From: Rhodobacter sp. SY28-1
GTDB taxonomy: Bacteria; Pseudomonadota; Alphaproteobacteria; Rhodobacterales; Rhodobacteraceae
Assembly (NCBI RefSeq): GCF_005222785.1
Contig: NZ_STGH01000001.1
Location: 682,001 to 746,000 of the forward strand
DNA length: 64,000 nt
Reading direction: 5' to 3'
In this document: positions 7,696 to 18,917 of the stretch, piece after piece
How positions within the stretch are numbered: position 1 is the first letter of the stretch
Layout of the letters: every line of letters starts with the position of its first letter
Translations under genes and position numbers: made by a program
Notes under the pieces: generated by a model
What the model was told of the DNA's origin: nothing
The model's input: the letters and a program-made list of their open reading frames with translations, nothing else
Databases searched by the model: none

Positions 7696-8871
7696 ATGAC
7701 CAATGTCGTAATCGTGTCGGCGGGCCGCACCGCCGTGGGCAGCTTCAACGGCGCGTTCGCCAATACCCCTGCGCACGATCTGGGTGCGGCGGTGATCGAG
7801 GCGGTGGTGGCCCGTGTCGGCATCGACAAGGCCGAGGTCGAGGAGACGATCCTGGGCCAGGTGCTGACCGCCGGCCAGGGCCAGAACCCGGCCCGTCAGG
7901 CGCATATCAAGGCGGGTCTGCCGAAAGAGTCGAGCGCCTGGTCGCTGAACCAGGTTTGCGGCTCGGGCCTGCGGGCGGTGGCGCTGGGCGCCCAGCATGT
8001 GCAACTGGGCGATGCGAAGATCGTCGTTGCGGGTGGGCAGGAATCGATGTCCCTTTCCCCCCATGTTGCGCATCTGCGGGCGGGCCAGAAGATGGGCGAT
8101 CTGAACTTCATCGACTCGATGATCAAGGACGGCCTCTGGGACGCCTTCAACGGCTATCACATGGGCCAGACCGCCGAAAACGTCGCCAACCAGTGGCAGA
8201 TCAGCCGCGACATGCAGGACGAATTCGCGCTGGCCAGCCAGAACAAGGCCGAGGCCGCGCAGAAGGCGGGCAAGTTCAAGGACGAGATCGTCGGCTTCAC
8301 CGTCAAGACCCGCAAGGGCGACATCGTGGTCGATGCGGACGAATACATCCGCCACGGCGCGACCATCGAAGCGATGCAAAAGCTGCGCCCGGCCTTCACC
8401 AAGGACGGCTCGGTCACGGCGGCGAATGCGAGCGGTTTGAACGATGGCGCGGCGGCGGTCGTGCTGATGACGGCCGAGGAGGCCGCGAAGCGCGGGCTGA
8501 AGCCGCTGGCGCGGATCGCATCCTATGCGACCGCCGGGCTTGACCCGTCGATCATGGGCGTCGGCCCGATTCATGCGTCGCGCAAGGCGCTGGCCAAGGC
8601 GGGCTGGAAGGTCGGCGACCTGGACCTGGTCGAAGCAAACGAGGCGTTTGCGGCCCAGGCCTGCGCGGTGAACAAGGACATGGGCTGGGACCCGTCCATC
8701 GTGAACGTGAACGGCGGCGCGATTGCCATCGGCCACCCGATCGGGGCGAGCGGTGCGCGCATCCTGAACACGCTGCTGTTCGAGATGGGCCGTCGCGGCG
8801 CCAAGAAGGGTCTGGCAACCCTGTGCATCGGGGGCGGCATGGGTGTCGCCATGTGCCTGGAACAGGCCTGA
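7696..8871 (+). CDS. phaA: Acetyl-CoA C-acetyltransferase (beta-ketothiolase)
   Basis: A 391-residue cytosolic thiolase that condenses two acetyl-CoA to acetoacetyl-CoA, the first step of polyhydroxybutyrate synthesis (reversible in degradation). It has the acyl-enzyme cysteine in [11 protein letters not shown] (about residue 88), the NEAFAAQA and [16 protein letters not shown] His motif, and the C-terminal [13 protein letters not shown] cysteine. Its length is exactly family-typical. It is followed after a hairpin by phaB; no phaC, phaR or phasin gene is in the window. Confidence 0.97.
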   Translation: MTNVVIVSAGRTAVGSFNGAFANTPAHDLGAAVIEAVVARVGIDKAEVEETILGQVLTAGQGQNPARQAHIKAGLPKESSAWSLNQVCGSGLRAVALGAQHVQLGDAKIVVAGGQESMSLSPHVAHLRAGQKMGDLNFIDSMIKDGLWDAFNGYHMGQTAENVANQWQISRDMQDEFALASQNKAEAAQKAGKFKDEIVGFTVKTRKGDIVVDADEYIRHGATIEAMQKLRPAFTKDGSVTAANASGLNDGAAAVVLMTAEEAAKRGLKPLARIASYATAGLDPSIMGVGPIHASRKALAKAGWKVGDLDLVEANEAFAAQACAVNKDMGWDPSIVNVNGGAIAIGHPIGASGARILNTLLFEMGRRGAKKGLATLCIGGGMGVAMCLEQA

Positions 8872-8915
8872 TCCCCGCATGTCGCTGCGTCGCGGCAATT
8901 CGCCGCAATAGCGAA

Positions 8916-8942
8916 CGGGCGCGCAATAATGTTGCGCGCCCG
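8916..8942 (+). terminator. Hairpin between phaA and phaB
   Basis: CGGGCGCGCAA (8916-8926) pairs perfectly with TTGCGCGCCCG (8932-8942) around a 5-base loop, followed by a T-rich stretch (ATTTCGTTTCGG). It looks like an intrinsic terminator or attenuator, implying that phaB can be expressed separately from phaA. Confidence 0.75.
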
Positions 8943-9005
8943 ATTTCGTTTCGGTAACAGGATTTCAATGGCATACGGTAGCATACCCAAGGGAGGAGAA
9001 TCACG

Positions 9006-9731
9006 ATGGCACGGGTTGCATTGGTCACGGGCGGGTCGCGGGGCATTGGCGCGGCGATCTCGGTCGCGCTGAAGGCGGCGGGCTACACGGTCGCGGCAAA
9101 CTACGCCGGCAACGACGAGGCGGCGGCGGCCTTCACCAAGGAGACCGGCATCCCGACCTACAAGTGGTCGGTCGCGGAGTATGACGCCTGTGCGGCGGGG
9201 ATCGCGAAGGTCGAGGCGGATCTGGGTCCCGTCGAAGTGCTGGTGAACAACGCCGGGATCACACGGGATGCGATGTTCCACAAGATGACTCCGGGCCAGT
9301 GGAAAGAGGTGATCGACACCAACCTGACGGGTCTGTTCAACATGACCCATCCGCTGTGGTCCGGGATGCGCGACCGCAAGTTTGGCCGGGTGATCAACAT
9401 TTCGTCGATCAACGGCCAGAAGGGTCAGGCCGGGCAGGCGAACTATTCGGCGGCCAAGTCGGGTGACCTTGGCTTCACCAAGGCGCTGGCGCAGGAAGGT
9501 GCGCGGGCCGGGATCACGGTGAACGCGATCTGTCCGGGCTATATCGGCACGGAAATGGTGCGCGCCATCGACGAGAAGGTGCTGAACGAGCGGATCATCC
9601 CGCAGATCCCGGTCGGTCGCCTGGGCGAGCCCGACGAGATTGCACGGATCGTGGTGTTCCTGGCATCGGATGATGCAGGGTTCATCACCGGGTCCACGAT
9701 CAGCGCGAACGGCGGGCAGTTCTTCGTCTGA
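9006..9731 (+). CDS. phaB: Acetoacetyl-CoA reductase
   Basis: A 241-residue short-chain dehydrogenase that reduces acetoacetyl-CoA to (R)-3-hydroxybutyryl-CoA with NADPH, the second step of polyhydroxybutyrate synthesis. GGSRGIGAA is the nucleotide-binding motif, NNAGITRDAMF follows, and the catalytic set Ser (NISSINGQKGQAGQ), Tyr and Lys (YSAAKSG) is intact. QKGQAGQANYSAAKSG is characteristic of PhaB. A strong GGAGGAGA ribosome site precedes the ATG. Confidence 0.96.
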   Translation: MARVALVTGGSRGIGAAISVALKAAGYTVAANYAGNDEAAAAFTKETGIPTYKWSVAEYDACAAGIAKVEADLGPVEVLVNNAGITRDAMFHKMTPGQWKEVIDTNLTGLFNMTHPLWSGMRDRKFGRVINISSINGQKGQAGQANYSAAKSGDLGFTKALAQEGARAGITVNAICPGYIGTEMVRAIDEKVLNERIIPQIPVGRLGEPDEIARIVVFLASDDAGFITGSTISANGGQFFV

Positions 9732-9738
9732 CCTCTTG

Positions 9739-9783
9739 CCAGGGACGGGTGGGGGCGGCTAGCTCTACCCCTCCCGTCCCTGG
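9739..9783 (+). terminator. Terminator hairpin after phaB
   Basis: Arms 9739-9754 and 9768-9783 pair over 16 positions with one mismatch (CCAGGGACGGG against CCCGTCCCTGG at the base), with a 13-base loop. It begins 8 bases after the phaB stop. Its presence argues against the GTG at 9749 as start of the next gene. Confidence 0.7.
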
Positions 9784-9799
9784 CCTGCAGGATCATCGA

Positions 9800-10942
9800 G
9801 TGTCGGATAGCCGCGCTATTCTGGTCGCGCAACGACCGAAGCCCCGCTTTGACGTGGCTGGGGCGCTGACCCGGGCCTCTCGCGAAACCGGTCGGTCGGC
9901 GGTGAAGGTCGGCATGGACATGATCTGCCGGATGTGCGGCGCGCAGCGGCTGCGCCCGGATGAATACTTTGTTCAAGGGGCCTGGGTGGGCGACACGACC
10001 GCGCGGGCGGCCTTTGTCGGATCGTCGTCGAATTTTCGATTGAATCGGTCGCTGATCGCCAAGGGGGCGGATGACCAGACCCAGCTGATGGCGGACAAGT
10101 TTCTGTCGGGGCTGGTGTTGCAGGCCAACGGGTTCCCGGTGCCAGAGCTGAAGGCGGTCTTTGCGGCGGCCAGGATGTTCGGGCCGACACGGACATTGAT
10201 TTCGGCCGAGGAGCTGGCCGGTTGGATGGGGGAGCCGGGGCAGCTGCCCGCCTTTGCCAAGCCGGTGGACGGGACGATGGCGCTGGGCTCGATTCCTTTG
10301 GCGGCGGCGGGGCCGGGGCAGGTGGATATCGGTTCTCGCGTGGTCGAGAGGGTTGCACTGGCGGGCGAGGTGGCTCGGCTGTACCCGCGGGGCTGGCTGA
10401 TCCAGGAACAGTTGCGCCAGCCGGTCGAGATCGAGGCGTTGATCGGGCCGGGGATCGGGACGGTGCGGGTGGTGACCCTGTGGGAGGCGGGGGGGCCGCA
10501 GGTGCTGTACGCGGTCTGGCGGCATCCGGCGCCGGGGACCTGGGTGGACGCGGCGATTTTCGGCAAGCCGAACGTCGGGTGCGCGCTGGACGCCGAGGGG
10601 GTGGTGACGGACGCCCAGATGGGCGATCTGTTCACCGGGCGCGCGGTTACGCACAGTCTGGTCAACCCGGAGCTGCCGCTGGTGGGCTACCAGCTGCCGC
10701 ATTGGCCCGAGATCGTGGAGATCTGCCGCTCGGCCCACCGGCTGTTCCCGGGCCATGCGCTGATCGGCTGGGACATCGCGATCACCGGGCGCGGGCCGGT
10801 CATCAGCGAGGTGAACTCGAATCCGTTGCACATGTCCTATCAGCGGGCCTATCGGCGCGGGTTTCTGCATGCCGAGCATCGTGCCCGGCTGGACGAGGCC
10901 CGGCGTCTGTTGCAGAAGCGGTGCACGGGTAGCAAGGGCTGA
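9800..10942 (+). CDS. ATP-grasp protein, sugar-transfer-associated type
   Basis: About 380 residues. The second half has ATP-grasp features: FAKPVDGTMALGS, LIQEQLRQPVEIEAL and the metal-binding C-terminal ISEVNSNPLHMS. It resembles the ATP-grasp family found beside sugar-transfer and polysaccharide genes, whose reactions (probably carboxylate-amine ligation) are mostly uncharacterised. The N-terminal quarter contains ICRMCG. The start is uncertain: GTG 9800 is preferred because an in-frame GTG at 9749 lies inside the phaB terminator, and ATG 9914 is a further option. The exporter gene follows after 2 bases, suggesting co-expression. Confidence 0.7.
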   Translation: MSDSRAILVAQRPKPRFDVAGALTRASRETGRSAVKVGMDMICRMCGAQRLRPDEYFVQGAWVGDTTARAAFVGSSSNFRLNRSLIAKGADDQTQLMADKFLSGLVLQANGFPVPELKAVFAAARMFGPTRTLISAEELAGWMGEPGQLPAFAKPVDGTMALGSIPLAAAGPGQVDIGSRVVERVALAGEVARLYPRGWLIQEQLRQPVEIEALIGPGIGTVRVVTLWEAGGPQVLYAVWRHPAPGTWVDAAIFGKPNVGCALDAEGVVTDAQMGDLFTGRAVTHSLVNPELPLVGYQLPHWPEIVEICRSAHRLFPGHALIGWDIAITGRGPVISEVNSNPLHMSYQRAYRRGFLHAEHRARLDEARRLLQKRCTGSKG

Positions 10943-10944
10943 AG

Positions 10945-11805
10945 ATGACACGACCACGCGCGACGGCCATCGGCTTTACGGCCGTCCTGATGTGGTCCCT
11001 GCTGGCGCTGTTCACCATCGGCAGCGCGCCGGTGCCGCCGCTGCTCTTGAACGCGATCTGCTTTGGCATCGGGGGGGTGATCGGGCTGGTCTGGACCGCG
11101 CGGGCCGGGTTCGGCGTGCTGCGGGGTGTCGGCTGGAAGGTCTATGCCTTTGGCACGATTGGGCTTTTCGGCTATCACTTTCTGTATTTCACCGCGTTCC
11201 GCCTGTCGCCCACGGCGGAGACCGGGCTGATCGCCTATCTTTGGCCGCTGTTCATCGTGCTTCTGTCCGGCCTTCTGCCTGGGGAACGCTTGCGCGCGCC
11301 ACATGTGGTGGGCGCGCTGATTGCCTTTGCCGGGGCAGCGGTGATCGTGCTTGGGCGCGGGGGTGACGGCGAGGGGTCGACCCTGGGGCTGGTGCTGGCC
11401 TTTGCCTGCGCGCTGACCTGGGCGGGCTATTCGGTGCTGTCGCGGCGGTTGGGCGAGGTGCCGACCGAAAGCGTGACGGTGTTCTGCCTGGCGACGGCGG
11501 TGCTGTCGGTCGTGGCGCATCTGGCGCTGGAAGAGACGGTCTGGCCCGCGGATGCCATGGGATGGGCAGCGGTGCTGGCGCTGGGGATCGGCCCAGTTGG
11601 GGCGGCGTTCTTCACCTGGGACATCGGGATGAAGCGCGGCGATATCCAGCTTTTGGGCGTAGGAAGCTACGCATCACCCTTGCTGTCAACGCTCGCGCTG
11701 GTGCTGGCGGGGATCGCCGAGCCGAGTTGGACAATCGCCGTTGCGGCGGTGCTGATTACGGCGGGTGCGGCGCTGGCCGCCCGGGCCAGCGCCGGAAGGG
11801 ATTAG
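10945..11805 (+). CDS. EamA-family (DMT) exporter, YddG-like
   Basis: A 286-residue inner-membrane protein with ten predicted hydrophobic helices in two EamA repeats. It resembles the YddG aromatic amino-acid exporter (YHFLYFTAFRLSPTAETGLIAYLWPLFIVLL in the first repeat, WDIGMKRGDIQLLG near the end). The substrate is not proven by sequence. It begins 2 bases after the ATP-grasp gene, so the ligase product might be its cargo, but that is conjecture. It overlaps convergently by 4 bases with the YdcH-like gene. Confidence 0.85.
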   Translation: MTRPRATAIGFTAVLMWSLLALFTIGSAPVPPLLLNAICFGIGGVIGLVWTARAGFGVLRGVGWKVYAFGTIGLFGYHFLYFTAFRLSPTAETGLIAYLWPLFIVLLSGLLPGERLRAPHVVGALIAFAGAAVIVLGRGGDGEGSTLGLVLAFACALTWAGYSVLSRRLGEVPTESVTVFCLATAVLSVVAHLALEETVWPADAMGWAAVLALGIGPVGAAFFTWDIGMKRGDIQLLGVGSYASPLLSTLALVLAGIAEPSWTIAVAAVLITAGAALAARASAGRD

Positions 11806-11966
11806 TGGCTCAGCCGCTCAATTTCCTCTTTCAGGCGCAGCTTCTGCTTCTTCAGATCCGCGATCTTCAGGGCATCCGTTGCGGGGCTGCGCTGGGCCTG
11901 CTCGACCATTTCGGACAAGGTCTCGTGCTTCCTGCGCAGTTCCACCAGATGCGATGCGATCGTCAT
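11802..11966 (-). CDS. YdcH/DUF465 family small protein
   Basis: A 54-residue, highly charged, helical protein. ATG 11966 has a strong AGGAGGAC ribosome site and gives MTIASHLVELRRKHETLSE; an upstream in-frame start lacks one. Heptad-like LRRKHETLSEMVEQ and LKKQKLRLKEEIERL segments indicate an antiparallel helical hairpin. The family is widespread in proteobacteria with unknown function. Confidence 0.88.
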   Translation of the reverse strand: MTIASHLVELRRKHETLSEMVEQAQRSPATDALKIADLKKQKLRLKEEIERLSH

Positions 11967-12067
11967 GGTCGTCCTCCTGTAAAAGCTACCCACGAGGAGA
12001 AGTGCACCACGAAACCCGAGTCGTGTCATCCCCTGTTACAGGGATGTGACAGAATGATGCGGAGAAT

Positions 12068-12829
12068 TCAGCCGAACGCCGCTGACAGGTCGGCACCATC
12101 CCGCAGGACGGCATTCGCGGCAGGCGTATAGCTTTCGCGGTCGCCGTCATGGGCGGCGCCCTGGTGGATGACGAAGGGGGAAAGCAGCCGGAATGGCGCG
12201 CGGCCACCCTTGCGCGCGCGAAGAAGGATACGCAGGGCCGGGCGACCCTCTCGCGCGGCGAGAGGCAGGACCGAACAGGAGCCGAGCTTTGGCGCCAAGG
12301 CGGCAAGGACGCCGGGCAATCCATCCGCGCCGCAGATCAGCGTCAGCCAGCCTCCCGGACGCAGGCGGCGGGTTGCGGCGGCGACCCAGGCGGACAGGGG
12401 CGTGTCGACCTGCATCGCCCGTGCCCGGGCCGCGACAGGCGAGGGGCTGCCTCCGGCGGGGTAGTAGGGCGGATTGGCGATGACATGGTCGAAGTCGCGG
12501 CGGAGGGCGGCGGGGATGCGGTTCAGGTCACCCTCATGCACCTCGACCGGGATTCCGTTGCGGTCGGCATTGCGGCGGGCAAGGTCGGCGTAGGCGGGCT
12601 GCAGCTCCAAGCCGGCAAGCGCCAGACCGGGCACCCGCAAACCGAGGCACAGGCCGGCGGCTCCGGCGCCGCAGCCAAGATCAAGCACGCTTTGCCCGGA
12701 TTCGGCCGGACAGGCGGCGGCCAGCAGCACGGGGTCGGTCGCGGCGCGATAGCCCTTCACGGGTTGCAGAAGGCGCAGGCGGCCACAGAGGAACTTGTCG
12801 TCGGACAGTGCGTCGTCTGCGAACAGCAT
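12068..12829 (-). CDS. tRNA1(Val) A37 N6-methyltransferase-like protein
   Basis: A 253-residue class I SAM-dependent methyltransferase. VLDLGCGAGAAGLCL is the SAM-binding motif I and VIANPPYYPAGG is the NPPY motif typical of N6-adenine methylation. The overall match is to TrmN6/YfiC, which methylates A37 of tRNA-Val. Alternatively it may act on another adenine in RNA. It lies 11 bases after the DUF2007 gene and is read in the same direction. Confidence 0.82.
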   Translation of the reverse strand: MLFADDALSDDKFLCGRLRLLQPVKGYRAATDPVLLAAACPAESGQSVLDLGCGAGAAGLCLGLRVPGLALAGLELQPAYADLARRNADRNGIPVEVHEGDLNRIPAALRRDFDHVIANPPYYPAGGSPSPVAARARAMQVDTPLSAWVAAATRRLRPGGWLTLICGADGLPGVLAALAPKLGSCSVLPLAAREGRPALRILLRARKGGRAPFRLLSPFVIHQGAAHDGDRESYTPAANAVLRDGADLSAAFG

Positions 12830-12840
12830 GGGGGCGACCC

Positions 12841-13056
12841 TCAGGGGACGGTTTCGATGTCGTTGTCCCTGAGGATCGCCTTGGCGCGGAAGTGATCCTG
12901 ATCCGCAACCATCAGGCGCCGCGGCAAGATGCCAAGGCTGCCGTCAAGGACGCTCATGTGGACGTCCAGCGGAAACGCCGCTATACCCTCGCCCTCAAGA
13001 AGGACGGTGGCGAATGCGATCACGGTGGGGTCGTTCGTGCGCAGAAGTTCCTTCAT
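12841..13056 (-). CDS. DUF2007 (putative signal-transducing) protein
   Basis: A 71-residue protein with the compact ferredoxin-like DUF2007 pattern: MKELLRTNDPTVIAFATVLLEGEGI followed by LGILPRRLMVADQDHFRAKAIL. Function is unknown. It is transcribed divergently from the polyprenyl synthase with 46 bases between starts, and forms a two-gene unit with the methyltransferase. Confidence 0.85.
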   Translation of the reverse strand: MKELLRTNDPTVIAFATVLLEGEGIAAFPLDVHMSVLDGSLGILPRRLMVADQDHFRAKAILRDNDIETVP

Positions 13057-13102
13057 CAGATCGGGTTACAACCGCAGGTCGGGCGGGGCAAGGGCAGCAG
13101 GA

Positions 13103-14119
13103 ATGGACGGGGCAGGCGAACGCGCGGTGAAGACAGATGGAACCCCGCAGGACAAGCTGAGCGCTTCACTTGCCGAGGATATGGCCGCGGTGAATGTGCT
13201 GATCCGCGAGCGGATGGCCAGCGAACATGCGCCGCGGATTCCCGAGGTCACGGCGCATCTGGTCGAGGCCGGGGGCAAGCGGCTGCGTCCGCTGCTGACG
13301 CTGGCCGCGGCGCGGATGCTGGGCTATGCGGGTGGGGATCACGTCAAGCTGGCCGCGACGGTGGAGTTCATCCACACCGCGACGCTGTTGCATGACGACG
13401 TGGTCGACGAAAGCCAGCGGCGGCGCGGGCGGCCGACGGCGAACCTGTTGTGGGACAACAAGTCCAGCGTGCTGGTCGGCGACTACCTGTTTTCGCGCAG
13501 TTTCCAGTTGATGGTCGAGACCGGCAACCTGCGGGTGCTGGATATCCTCGCCAATGCCTCGGCCACGATTGCCGAGGGGGAGGTGCTGCAGCTGACTGCA
13601 GCGCAGGACCTGCGGACGGATGAGCGGATTTATCTGCAGGTGGTCCGCGGCAAGACGGCGGCGCTGTTCTCGGCTGCGACCGAAGTCGGCGGGGTCATCG
13701 CGGGGGCGCCCGAGGCGCAGGTCCGCGCGCTGTTCGATTATGGCGATGCGCTTGGGATCGCCTTCCAGATCGTCGACGACATTCTGGATTACGGCGGTTC
13801 GGACGCGGTGATCGGCAAGAACACCGGCGACGATTTCCGCGAACGCAAGCTCACGCTGCCAGTGATAAAGGCCGTGGCCAAGGCCGACGCCGAGGAGCGG
13901 GCCTTCTGGGTCCGGGTGATCGAAAAGGGCGACCAGCGCGACGGGGACCTGGCGCAGGCCATGACGATTCTGCGCCATCACGATTCGATTTCGGCCAGCC
14001 GGAGCGATGCTCTGGCTTGGGCCGCGCGGGCCAAGGCGGCGCTTGACAACCTGCCCGTGCATCCCCTGCGGGACATTCTGTCTGAGCTTGCAGATTTCGT
14101 CGTGCGTCGCCTATTCTGA
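13103..14119 (+). CDS. ispB: Long-chain polyprenyl diphosphate synthase (octa/decaprenyl)
   Basis: A 338-residue trans-isoprenyl synthase that extends FPP/GGPP with IPP to the C40-C50 chain of ubiquinone. The first aspartate-rich motif is LLHDDVVDES with the downstream RRRGRPTANLLWDN, and the second is QIVDDILDYGG. ATG 13103 follows GCAGGA; GTG 13127 is an alternative. The small residues upstream of the first DDxxD fit a long-chain product. Rhodobacteraceae make Q-10, so decaprenyl is likely, though chain length cannot be read from sequence. Confidence 0.92.
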   Translation: MDGAGERAVKTDGTPQDKLSASLAEDMAAVNVLIRERMASEHAPRIPEVTAHLVEAGGKRLRPLLTLAAARMLGYAGGDHVKLAATVEFIHTATLLHDDVVDESQRRRGRPTANLLWDNKSSVLVGDYLFSRSFQLMVETGNLRVLDILANASATIAEGEVLQLTAAQDLRTDERIYLQVVRGKTAALFSAATEVGGVIAGAPEAQVRALFDYGDALGIAFQIVDDILDYGGSDAVIGKNTGDDFRERKLTLPVIKAVAKADAEERAFWVRVIEKGDQRDGDLAQAMTILRHHDSISASRSDALAWAARAKAALDNLPVHPLRDILSELADFVVRRLF

Positions 14120-14346
14120 TCCGAATGCAGGCTTCGATCCGTGAAATGACCGGATTCGCATCATTTTTTGGACAAAGTTTCTGCATAGCAATTGTGACAA
14201 GTGGGTGAAGGTCTCGGTGATCGGTGACCAGGGTCGGGCGAAGCGGAAGGCCGGGAAGCTGGCCAAAGCGTGCCCGTTGAGACCTTGGTAACACTGCCAA
14301 GAGAAGATGGATGAACCCGGGACTTTCCCGGGGTGGAGTGCGGAAA

Positions 14347-15180
14347 ATGAAGTTTTTCGATTGGCTGTTTCGTCGGAAGGCCAAGGCATCGCGCGCCGCC
14401 CGGTTTGACGGCAGCGAAGCAGAGCAGATTCAGGCCACCAAGGCCGCAATCGAGTCTGTCGCCCGGGGCAATGGCCCGGCGGCGGGCCGGTTCCCCAAGC
14501 TGTCCGATGGCGCCCCGGAAGTTCTGACCCAGACTGCGAACAGCGCGGTGGTGGCCAAGGAAGGCCCGACGCCCGCTATGAACATCTGGGAGATGGAGGA
14601 AGAGCCTGCGGCGCCCGCCGCTCCGCCGATGCCGACCCCGGCGCGCGAGATCGCTGCCGATGCGGGGGCACGTCGGCGCGCGACGCGGACCAAGACCCGC
14701 GTTCTGGGGTTCGAGCCGCAACCGGCTTCGGTCGTGCCGCTGTTCGACGAAGGCCGGATGGAGGAATCGATCGAGCCGGGCGACAAGTCGGGTGTGGTGA
14801 TGTATCCGACCGGCTGGCTGGTGATCAAATCCGGCCCCGGTCGCGGCGCGGCCTTCCCGGTCATGCGTGGCGTTTCGCAGATCGGCCGCGGGTCGGACCA
14901 GACCATCGCGCTCGATTTCGGCGACATGGCGATCTCGCGGCAGCATCATGCTGCGATCGCCTATGATCCGATGTCGCACCAGTTCCACCTTGGCCATGGC
15001 GGCAAGTCGAACCTGGTGCGGTTGAATGGCAAACCCCTTCTGTCCACAAGCGTCGTCGGTGACGGCGACGAAATCCAGATCGGTGAGACGACTTTGGTGC
15101 TGAAAGTGTTGTGTAACGCTGACTTCAATTGGTCGGCAGTCGACTCCGAGGGGGATGCGGATGATATGGCGATCGCGTGA
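14347..15180 (+). CDS. FHA-domain protein
   Basis: A 277-residue cytosolic protein. Residues 1-150 are low in conserved features (basic MKFFDWLFRRKAKASRAAR start, then Ala/Pro/Glu-rich). The C-terminal part (about 155-262) is a forkhead-associated domain with GRGSDQ, SRQHHAAI, RLNGKPL and DGDEIQIG, so the phosphothreonine-binding Arg, Ser, His and Asn appear kept. ATG 14347 is preferred over ATG 14311. Its last 26 bases overlap the PP2C gene, so reader and eraser of threonine phosphorylation are translationally coupled. No Ser/Thr kinase gene is nearby. First gene of the seven-gene set. Confidence 0.88.
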   Translation: MKFFDWLFRRKAKASRAARFDGSEAEQIQATKAAIESVARGNGPAAGRFPKLSDGAPEVLTQTANSAVVAKEGPTPAMNIWEMEEEPAAPAAPPMPTPAREIAADAGARRRATRTKTRVLGFEPQPASVVPLFDEGRMEESIEPGDKSGVVMYPTGWLVIKSGPGRGAAFPVMRGVSQIGRGSDQTIALDFGDMAISRQHHAAIAYDPMSHQFHLGHGGKSNLVRLNGKPLLSTSVVGDGDEIQIGETTLVLKVLCNADFNWSAVDSEGDADDMAIA

Positions 15181-16267
15181 GCCGCGTTACGACGTAGCGT
15201 CCGGGATCAGCCAGGGCGCGCGGGATTATCAGGAAGACGCGATCACTGCGGACTTTCCGGTCGGGGCCGAAGCGGGCTTTGTGGTGCTGGCGGATGGCAT
15301 GGGTGGCCATGCTGCTGGTGACGTCGCGTCGAAGATCGTCCTGACGGAAGTCTTCAGCGAGCTGAAGTTTCATTTCGCTGATGTGCAGGCGTTCGAGGCA
15401 CGGGCCCCGGAAATCCTGCGCAATGTGGCGGATTTCGCGAACGACACCCTGCGCCAGCACACCCGCAGCCATCCCGAGACCGAGGGGATGGGCGCGACAC
15501 TGGTCGTCCCGGCTCTGGTCGAGAACCGGCTGTGGTGGATTTCGGTCGGCGATTCGCCGCTGTTCCTGTTCCGGGGCGGCAAGCTGAGCCAGCTGAACGA
15601 AGACCATTCGATGGCGCCGCAGATCGACTTCATGGTCAAGTCGGGCCTGATGGACCCGCAGGTTGCGGCCAACCATCCCGACCGCAACTGCCTGATCTCG
15701 GTGCTGATGGGCACCCGGATCCCGAAGATCGACTGCCCGACCCGGCCGTATGAGCTGCAGGCCGGCGACATCGTGCTCTGCGCCTCGGACGGGGTGCAGT
15801 TCCTGACCAACGCCCAGATCGAGAAGGTGCTGAACAGGTATCGCAAGTCCCGGTCGACCGAGATCGCCGAACGGCTGCTGGAAGAGCTTACCAAGCTGGA
15901 CGATCCCGACCAGGACAACATCAGCTTTACCCTGATCAAGGTGAACGACGCCTCGGTCCGGCCGAAGCAGGCGCGCCCGAGCGGCCCCTCGGCAGCGGTC
16001 GCGCGCCCGCGTCGTCTGACCACCGTCGCCACGCCCGAGCATCTGGGGCTGCCGATGCCGAAGCCTGCCGTCCTCGCCCCGCAACCAGCCCCGGCGGTGA
16101 CGCCGCTGCCGAAGCTTGCGGTGACGCCGATGCCTTCGCCCGAGCCGAAGGTGGGACGCACGCCGCGCCCGGTTGTCCAGGCGGTGCAAGAAAGCAACCC
16201 TGAGCCGTCGGTTGAGGATTTGTCTGCAGTCCGGTTGCGGCCAAGGCGAGTCACCGTCATAAAGTAA
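15155..16267 (+). CDS. PP2C-family Ser/Thr protein phosphatase
   Basis: A 370-residue protein. The PP2C catalytic domain spans about 1-260 with the metal-ligand motifs ARDYQEDA, LADGMGGHAAGD, GMGATLVV, VGDSPLFLF, LCASDGVQ and QDNISFTL. It is soluble. The C-terminal 110 residues are a Pro/Ala-rich basic tail (for example PKPAVLAPQPAPAVTPLPK), probably disordered. ATG 15161 is an alternative start with better spacing from GAGGGGG. It overlaps the FHA gene and sits 3 bases before the GTPase gene. The expected role is removal of Ser/Thr phosphate from partners recognised by the FHA protein. Confidence 0.92.
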   Translation: MRMIWRSREPRYDVASGISQGARDYQEDAITADFPVGAEAGFVVLADGMGGHAAGDVASKIVLTEVFSELKFHFADVQAFEARAPEILRNVADFANDTLRQHTRSHPETEGMGATLVVPALVENRLWWISVGDSPLFLFRGGKLSQLNEDHSMAPQIDFMVKSGLMDPQVAANHPDRNCLISVLMGTRIPKIDCPTRPYELQAGDIVLCASDGVQFLTNAQIEKVLNRYRKSRSTEIAERLLEELTKLDDPDQDNISFTLIKVNDASVRPKQARPSGPSAAVARPRRLTTVATPEHLGLPMPKPAVLAPQPAPAVTPLPKLAVTPMPSPEPKVGRTPRPVVQAVQESNPEPSVEDLSAVRLRPRRVTVIK

Positions 16268-16270
16268 GAT

Positions 16271-18784
<2,514 letters not shown>

Positions 18785-18917
18785 CGCCATTGTGAGCGTA
18801 GAATCGTCAAGAATGTGCCCAATTGGGACCACTTTCCAAACTTATGACATGATTGCGGGGACTTGTGTCGATTGGTGCTCGAACTAGGCGATTCAGCCCT
18901 GCAAGTGTGAGGTGAAC

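Noticed and set aside
14160-14200. Terminator after the polyprenyl synthase gene
   Set aside because: A T6 run is present, but the nearby stem (ATCCG/CGGAT) is only 5 bp and 10 or more bases away from it, so I did not call it.
14230-14300. Sigma54-type promoter before the FHA gene
   Set aside because: A GG…GC pair near 14261 has the wrong spacing (9 bases instead of 10).
14284-14301. CTTGG…CCAAG inverted repeat before the FHA gene as an operator
   Set aside because: Only 5 bases per arm; too weak to call without conservation data.
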